NCBI GenBank assembly: GCA_017306865.1
Contig: JAFKHH010000015.1
Location: 434,001 to 498,000, forward strand
DNA length: 64,000 nt
Direction: 5' to 3'
Source: Filimonas sp.
GTDB taxonomy: Bacteria; Bacteroidota; Bacteroidia; Chitinophagales; Chitinophagaceae
The notes below the pieces were generated by a model. That model was given only the letters and a program-made list of their open reading frames with translations, was not told where the DNA came from and did no database searches. This document shows, in pieces, positions 61,558 to 64,000 of this stretch (its first letter is position 1; every line of letters starts with the position of its first letter). The translations under genes were made by a program, and so were the position numbers.

Positions 61558-61598
61558 AGCAGGTATTTTAAGCTATTAAGATGGAAAGAGGTTGCATT

Positions 61599-61696
61599 CG
61601 TGAATCGTGAAACGGCAATCGTGAATATGCTGTTTATGTTTCTATGCATCTGTACTAATGAAAGTACCATTCACGATTATCGACTCACGATTCACG
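61599..61696. repeat. TTCACGATT array, copy 2, overlapping the MFS stop
   Basis: Arms 61599-61626 and 61669-61696 match at 24 of 28. The right arm covers the last codons (Arg-Glu-Ser) and TGA stop of the MFS gene (stop at 61685-61687). Confidence 0.85.
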
Positions 61697-63061
61697 TTTT
61701 ATTCTTATCGCCCCTTCATCATATACAAACATAGCGCTGATGGCTGCACAAATAAGGAAGAATCCTGCCAATACAATTGCGTAGATGGGTTGCCCATTGT
61801 ACAAATGCTTTACAATGAAACCTCCGAATATGCCATTGACTATTTGTGGTAGCGTAATAAAGAAGTTGAAGATGCCCATATAGATCCCCAGCTTTCCTGC
61901 GGGAATAGAGCTGGACAAAATCACGTAAGGCATTGCCAGGATACTGGCCCATGCAAGTCCTACACCCACCATTGCGTAACGCAGCATGGCCGGGTCTTTG
62001 ATAAAATAAATGGAGATCAATCCAACACCGCCTGCCAGCAATGAGAAAGCATGCGTTGCTTTTCTCCCGATGTACTTAGCAAGTAACGGCAAGAGTAAAG
62101 CATATACGGCAGCAACCAGGTTATACACCGCAAAGGCCGATCCTACTTTATTACCGGCATCGTTGTACTGCACAGATTTAGTATCAGAAATAGGTAAACC
62201 ATATACATGTGTTGCGACTGCGTCGGTTGTAAAAACCCACATACTAAATAAAGCAAACCAGGAGAAAAATTGTACCAATCCCAGTTGCTTCATAGTTTTA
62301 GGCATAGCCGTAAAATCGCGTACGATCTGCTTTAACCCTGTATGCGGCTGCGGCTCAGGTGTACCATGATATTTTTCATACTCAGCCGGAGCGTATTCTT
62401 TAGAAAAAAATACGGTTACCAAAATAGCGATGATGAAAACGGCTGCGCCTATATAAAATGAATAACGGATATTGTCTGCAATGCCTGTAGGCCCAGCCTC
62501 CTGCGATACGCCCCAGCTTGCCATCATACTTGGCAAATCAGAACCAACTACAGCGCCTACGCCGATCAGGAAGGTTTGTATGGCAAACCCTTTCGTACGT
62601 TGTGAGTCTGGCAGGTTATCAGCAACGAGTGCGCGAAACGGTTCCATTGCCACATTGAACGATGCGTCCATGATCATGACCATACCGGCTCCAATCCATA
62701 AGGCCGGTATTACGCCCGCTAATATTGCAGAGTTGGGTAAAAATATAAGCGCGGTGGCAGAGAGCAATGCACCGGTTAAGAAATAAGGTTTGCGCCTGCC
62801 GATACGGTTCCATGTTTTATCGCTATAATGACCGATCAATGGTTGTACGATCATACCCACCAGTGGCGCTACGATCCAGAACATTGGCAACTGATCTACA
62901 TCGGCTCCAAATGAGCGGAGTATGCGACTGGTGTTACCATTCTGTAATGCAAATCCAAATTGTATTCCCAGGAAACCAAAGCTCATGGTAACGATCTGGG
63001 TAATAGAAAGCCGGGGCTTAGCTGTAAGCGTAGTTTTGGAAGTAGAAGCGGCAGTAGCCAT
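61685..63061 (-). CDS. MFS sugar transporter (GPH/SLC45-like, maltose-type)
   Basis: 458 residues from ATG 63061 (MATAASTSKTTL); an in-frame Met seven codons earlier is less likely. Twelve TM helices. The loop 2-3 motif GHYSDKTWNRIGRRKPYFLTGALL and GIQFGFALQNGNTSRILRSFG at the N-terminus match SLC45-like cation:disaccharide symporters. It lies 127 bases upstream of the amylase on the same strand, suggesting uptake of amylase products. Its last three codons lie inside a dispersed repeat. Confidence 0.9.
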   Translation of the reverse strand: MATAASTSKTTLTAKPRLSITQIVTMSFGFLGIQFGFALQNGNTSRILRSFGADVDQLPMFWIVAPLVGMIVQPLIGHYSDKTWNRIGRRKPYFLTGALLSATALIFLPNSAILAGVIPALWIGAGMVMIMDASFNVAMEPFRALVADNLPDSQRTKGFAIQTFLIGVGAVVGSDLPSMMASWGVSQEAGPTGIADNIRYSFYIGAAVFIIAILVTVFFSKEYAPAEYEKYHGTPEPQPHTGLKQIVRDFTAMPKTMKQLGLVQFFSWFALFSMWVFTTDAVATHVYGLPISDTKSVQYNDAGNKVGSAFAVYNLVAAVYALLLPLLAKYIGRKATHAFSLLAGGVGLISIYFIKDPAMLRYAMVGVGLAWASILAMPYVILSSSIPAGKLGIYMGIFNFFITLPQIVNGIFGGFIVKHLYNGQPIYAIVLAGFFLICAAISAMFVYDEGAIRIKRES

Positions 63062-63162
63062 GTGCAATCGTTTAGTAAACAAAAATGTGTAAAAAATACA
63101 TAATAAAAAAGAAAAAGATTAGAATTTGAGATTTAAAATTTGAAATGATAGTTGAATTTCTG

Positions 63163-63458
63163 CTGGCACAGACCAGGATGCTATAAGTGTTCGAAAGAAT
63201 AATAAAGTCCCAGAGGGACGCCAGATTGGTAGTTTAATAATTCACACAAGCAGTTGAGCTCCGGAGGAGCGGCAGAATGAATCGTTTTGTAAGGGAATAA
63301 TTCTGTCGCCGCGCTGCGGCTCTGATTGGTGTGGGATATATCTTTCTACCATTCTATCGAGCCTCTGGCTCTCTATCATAGCAAGTACACGCTATGTTTT
63401 TTGCTGAGATTATATATCAAGGTCTTTCGAATGTTTATAGCAAGGATGCCTGCGCCAG
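63163..63458. repeat. 296-bp element with 36-bp terminal inverted repeats
   Basis: Arms 63163-63198 and 63423-63458 match at 26 of 36, including GCTATAA and TTCGAAAGA blocks. The interior has small GC-rich palindromes (GAGCTCCGGAGGAGC, GCCGCGCTGCGGC) and words such as CCCAGAGGGACG and GAGCCTCTGGCTC. No ORF. Confidence 0.75.
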
Positions 63459-63477
63459 TGAAAATTTAAATCAAAAA

Positions 63478-63499
63478 AAGGCTGACGATTGTCAGCCTT
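63478..63499 (-). terminator. glgC terminator
   Basis: AAGGCTGAC-GATT-GTCAGCCTT, with a T run in the minus direction. Confidence 0.85.
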
Positions 63500-63548
63500 A
63501 AATATTATGTTCAGCACAAGGGAAACGCGGAAAACACTATGTAAGCCC

Positions 63549-63579
63549 ATTCACGATTCCCGTTTGACGATTCACGATC
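63549..63579. repeat. TTCACGATT array, copy 3, overlapping the glgC stop
   Basis: ATTCACGATTCCCGTTTGAC plus GATTCACG, one arm of the same 28-base unit seen at 61669-61696. Its end overlaps the glgC TGA stop (63578-63580). Confidence 0.75.
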
Positions 63580-64000
63580 AGATCGTAAACCCATCATGCA
63601 GGATAGCGCCCTTCTTCACCACCACTATTCCATCTTTTACAGTGTAAAGCGGATGATCAATATTTTCCAAATGTGGGCCGCCATTAATGCGTACATCGTT
63701 TCCAATGCGGCAATTTTTATCGATGATCGCGTTCTTGATAAAACATCTTTCGCCTATACCTACCTGCGGAATGCCTTTCTCTGCATCCGCAGCCATTTTT
63801 TCAAGCGTCTCATAGTAATCATTACCCATAATATAGGTCGTGTCTACAGTTGAGTCTTTACCAATGCGTGCGCGGATACCGATCACACAATTGTTCAGGC
63901 TGCTTGCGCTAATAATTGATCCTTCTGCAATGATCGTCTTGGTAACGGTTGTACCACTCAGTTTTGCAGGAGGCAACATGCGTGGACGCGTATAGATCGT
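63578..64000 (-). CDS. glgC: Glucose-1-phosphate adenylyltransferase, C-terminal part (cut by window edge)
   Basis: The visible 140 residues are the end of GlgC, beginning TIYTRPRMLPPAKL. The left-handed beta-helix follows (AEGSIISASSLNNCVIGIRARIGKDSTV, GERCFIKNAIIDKNCRIGNDVRI), closing with VVVKKGAILHDGFTI. GlgC makes ADP-glucose from ATP and glucose 1-phosphate, the committed step of glycogen synthesis. The catalytic Rossmann domain lies outside the window. Together with the amylase and sugar carrier next door it points to alpha-glucan turnover. Confidence 0.93.
   Translation of the reverse strand, partial: TIYTRPRMLPPAKLSGTTVTKTIIAEGSIISASSLNNCVIGIRARIGKDSTVDTTYIMGNDYYETLEKMAADAEKGIPQVGIGERCFIKNAIIDKNCRIGNDVRINGGPHLENIDHPLYTVKDGIVVVKKGAILHDGFTI

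Larger units (their letters stand above)
63062..63577. other. Intergenic region with large inverted-repeat element, no gene
   Basis: 516 bases. It holds an AATTTGAGATTTAAAATTTG word (63121-63150), the 296-bp inverted-repeat element 63163-63458, the glgC terminator (63478-63499) and a TTCACGATT array (63549-63579) touching the glgC stop. Confidence 0.7.

Overview
The window looks like ordinary chromosome of a Bacteroidota bacterium, most likely a Chitinophagaceae-type soil or aquatic member (inference). Supporting signs are two TonB-receptor-like proteins with carboxypeptidase-regulatory N-termini, a short primary sigma factor without region 1.1, several TTTG-N18/20-TAnnTTTG promoters, almost no Shine-Dalgarno sequences, a type B ribosomal protein L31, and many lipoproteins. 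There is one tRNA (His) and no rRNA, prophage, insertion sequence or CRISPR array. Genes at both edges are cut: a tail-specific protease at the left and glgC at the right.

Layout. 1-5.3 kb: partial periplasmic protease, tRNA-His with promoter and terminator, a DUF445-like membrane protein, and a TonB-receptor-like barrel. 5.4-12.2 kb: the least conventional part. It holds small lipoproteins, a PH-like two-TM protein, a Crp/Fnr regulator, two ankyrin-repeat proteins (one ending in a SHOCT domain), and two copies of a zinc-ribbon/TM family, one of them broken. 12.6-22.5 kb: housekeeping genes (acyl-CoA-binding protein, TPR protein, folB, trxB, rpoD, threonine aldolase, pgi, K+/H+ antiporter, YkgJ-type cysteine-cluster protein). 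22.5-32.7 kb: fatty acid hydroxylase, gcvP, an MGDG-synthase-type glycosyltransferase, a lipoprotein, an S9 peptidase and pncB. 32.9-38 kb: a pair of related secreted proteins, a globin, a serine hydrolase, a GNAT enzyme and an Asp/Glu racemase. 38-48.7 kb: dapA, accA, serA, L31, yajQ, a second TonB-receptor-like barrel, lgt, bacilliredoxin and Hsp20. 49-53.4 kb: a lipoprotein, a TraB/GumN protein, an ECF sigma factor with a 4-TM partner, tandem FKBPs and an orphan secreted protein. 53.6-59.6 kb: a tripartite RND efflux operon. 59.7-64 kb: a secreted alpha-amylase, an MFS sugar transporter and glgC, which together suggest alpha-glucan use and glycogen storage.

The most distinctive non-gene signal is the density of dispersed palindromic repeats between genes. 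At least eight sequence families recur: a TTCGACATG hairpin (five copies), a CCTGACAGGTCTT palindrome (two), a GGTGAATC terminator hairpin (three), TTCACGATTCACG arrays (three), CTCTGCG-type arrays, AACAATT/AACCAT word arrays, and others. They often begin at the very base after a stop codon and are nested into compound palindromes of 60-300 bp. One pair of tandem hairpins carries complementary loops. I found no complete defence or mobile system. The best candidates for new biology are these gene-end repeats, the ankyrin/SHOCT operon with its neighbouring zinc-ribbon family, and a 31-bp-spaced direct repeat between the bacilliredoxin and Hsp20 genes.
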